NCBI GenBank assembly: GCA_017416505.1 | Contig: JAFQCI010000096.1 | Coordinates: 1 to 6,765 of the forward strand | Reading direction: 5' to 3' | From: Lachnospiraceae bacterium | GTDB taxonomy: Bacteria > Bacillota_A > Clostridia > Lachnospirales > Lachnospiraceae | DNA length: 6,765 nucleotides | Shown: one piece after another, positions 6,253 through 6,765 of the stretch | Position numbering within the stretch: the first letter of the stretch is position 1 | Layout: each line of letters begins with the position of its first letter | Position numbers and translations under genes: made by a program | Notes under the pieces: model-generated | Seen by the model: only the letters and a program-made list of their open reading frames with translations | What the model was told of the DNA's origin: nothing | The model's database searches: none

Positions 6253-6414
6253 CTATCTCTTTGCATCATCTTGTTCTTTGTTTCCTAAAAACTTTCTTCT
6301 CGCAGCTTCCGGTTCTTTTGGCTGATAACAGCACCATGGCGATGATGCACATACGGCACTTTTTGCAGCTTTTTCACCAATCATTGCTACTGTTTTTAAC
6401 ATTAGTTGCTTCAT
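6253..6414 (-). CDS. agrD: AgrD-like cyclic autoinducer peptide precursor (first agr module)
   Basis: A 53-residue precursor with an amphipathic leader (1-20), the core VCASSPWCC (21-29) and a charged tail YQPKEPEAARRKFLGNKEQDD. The QPKEP block matches the conserved AgrD tail, equivalent to QPEEP in Clostridium perfringens and EPKSP in Listeria. In those proteins the ring is the five residues ending one residue before this block. Here that is Ser25-Pro-Trp-Cys-Cys29, which would give a serine lactone rather than a thiolactone. Cys22 or Cys28 as the ring nucleophile is an alternative. The ATG at 6414 is chosen because GAGGAG lies 7 nt upstream; the ATG at 6420 is too close to it. It overlaps the agrB stop in an ATGA junction, the canonical B-then-D arrangement. 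The cognate receptor is not identified. Confidence 0.82.
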   Translation of the reverse strand: MKQLMLKTVAMIGEKAAKSAVCASSPWCCYQPKEPEAARRKFLGNKEQDDAKR

Positions 6415-6765
6415 CTGCATTCTCCTCGCATTTGTACTATTATTAACACTGCTGTCACTACCATCGTGGATAGAACGATATAAGGTACTATCCGTAATAC
6501 ATCGTAGGTCAGCAATAAAATAACCAGATAAAATGTACTCAACCACCCTGTCATCACCAGCACCGTTACATAACAAACTACCGTCATAAAGGTACAGCCC
6601 ATTCTTGTTTCGGCATGATAACCGCCTGTATATTTCCTCATACTCACAAATACCATAAGGAAAATAACGGTCGATACGATTCGGTTCATTATCATTCCCA
6701 ACACCAAAAGCAACAACATCTGCCAGATACTATAAATTAATGTTTCATACCCATAATAATAAATT
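6411..6765 (-). CDS. agrB: AgrB-like autoinducer-processing membrane peptidase, 3' part (first agr module)
   Basis: The window holds the last 117 codons; by comparison with the other AgrB fragment, about 24 N-terminal residues are cut off at the right edge. The catalytic motif is clear: RKYTGGYHAETRMGC, with His and Cys seven residues apart, exactly the His77/Cys84 spacing of Staphylococcus aureus AgrB. A hydrophobic segment precedes it and two to three follow. It would trim the C-terminal tail of the AgrD encoded immediately downstream (ATGA overlap) and form the ring. Oddly, only 60 residues follow the catalytic Cys, against about 105 in S. aureus AgrB. The usual Pro/Asn-containing loop and last membrane helices seem to be missing, and no continuation is found in the other two frames. 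It is either a short variant or a truncated protein. Confidence 0.85.
   Translation of the reverse strand, partial: IYYYGYETLIYSIWQMLLLLVLGMIMNRIVSTVIFLMVFVSMRKYTGGYHAETRMGCTFMTVVCYVTVLVMTGWLSTFYLVILLLTYDVLRIVPYIVLSTMVVTAVLIIVQMRGECR

Noticed and set aside
6415..6576. Longer frame of 107 codons upstream of the right AgrD
   Set aside because: The extra part overlaps agrB in another frame and is unrelated to AgrD. GAGGAG with proper spacing supports the start at 6414.
6411..6600. Frameshift splitting a full-length AgrB
   Set aside because: I read the other two minus-strand frames after the catalytic Cys. One hits stops quickly and the other shows no AgrB-like C terminus.

Overview
Every gene I can support lies on the minus strand, so transcription runs from the right end (6765) to the left end (1). 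The DNA is AT-rich (about 30% G+C in sampled central lines). The agr-type signalling genes, GHKL/LytTR two-component system, strong purine-rich ribosome binding sites and TTG starts point to a low-GC Firmicute. A gut-type Clostridia member such as Lachnospiraceae is my best guess from family resemblance, but it is not proven here.

Layout in transcription order. (1) The C-terminal part of an AgrB-type peptidase (6411-6765, cut by the window edge), overlapping an AgrD-type autoinducer precursor (6253-6414). (2) A small Sec-secreted protein of unknown function (5761-6192), followed by a hairpin terminator (5645-5678). (3) A tightly packed block of ABC permease A, ABC permease B, ABC ATPase and a membrane-anchored extracytoplasmic protein (5605 down to 2649), joined by overlaps or gaps of 1-2 nt. 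(4) A 206-nt regulatory gap with a good promoter, tandem direct repeats and an inverted repeat. (5) A LytTR response regulator (AgrA-like, 1711-2442) and a GHKL sensor kinase (AgrC-like, 388-1692), closed by a strong terminator that overlaps the kinase stop codon. (6) A second autoinducer module with its own candidate promoter: agrD-like gene 107-265, then the first 35 codons of an agrB-like gene (1-107) running off the left edge.

The window therefore holds two AgrB/AgrD pairs in opposite internal order (B-D on the right, D-B on the left). Between them lie one AgrC/AgrA-like two-component system, an ABC transporter and a secreted protein. The simplest reading (inference) is that the left module supplies the signal for the adjacent kinase, whose regulator activates the agrD promoter through direct repeats at 324-351. 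The ABC block and secreted protein would be quorum-linked outputs or an immunity/secreted-factor cassette. The second AgrBD pair may be an independent or degenerating signal: its AgrB looks short at the C terminus, and its AgrD appears to have serine rather than cysteine at the ring-forming position.
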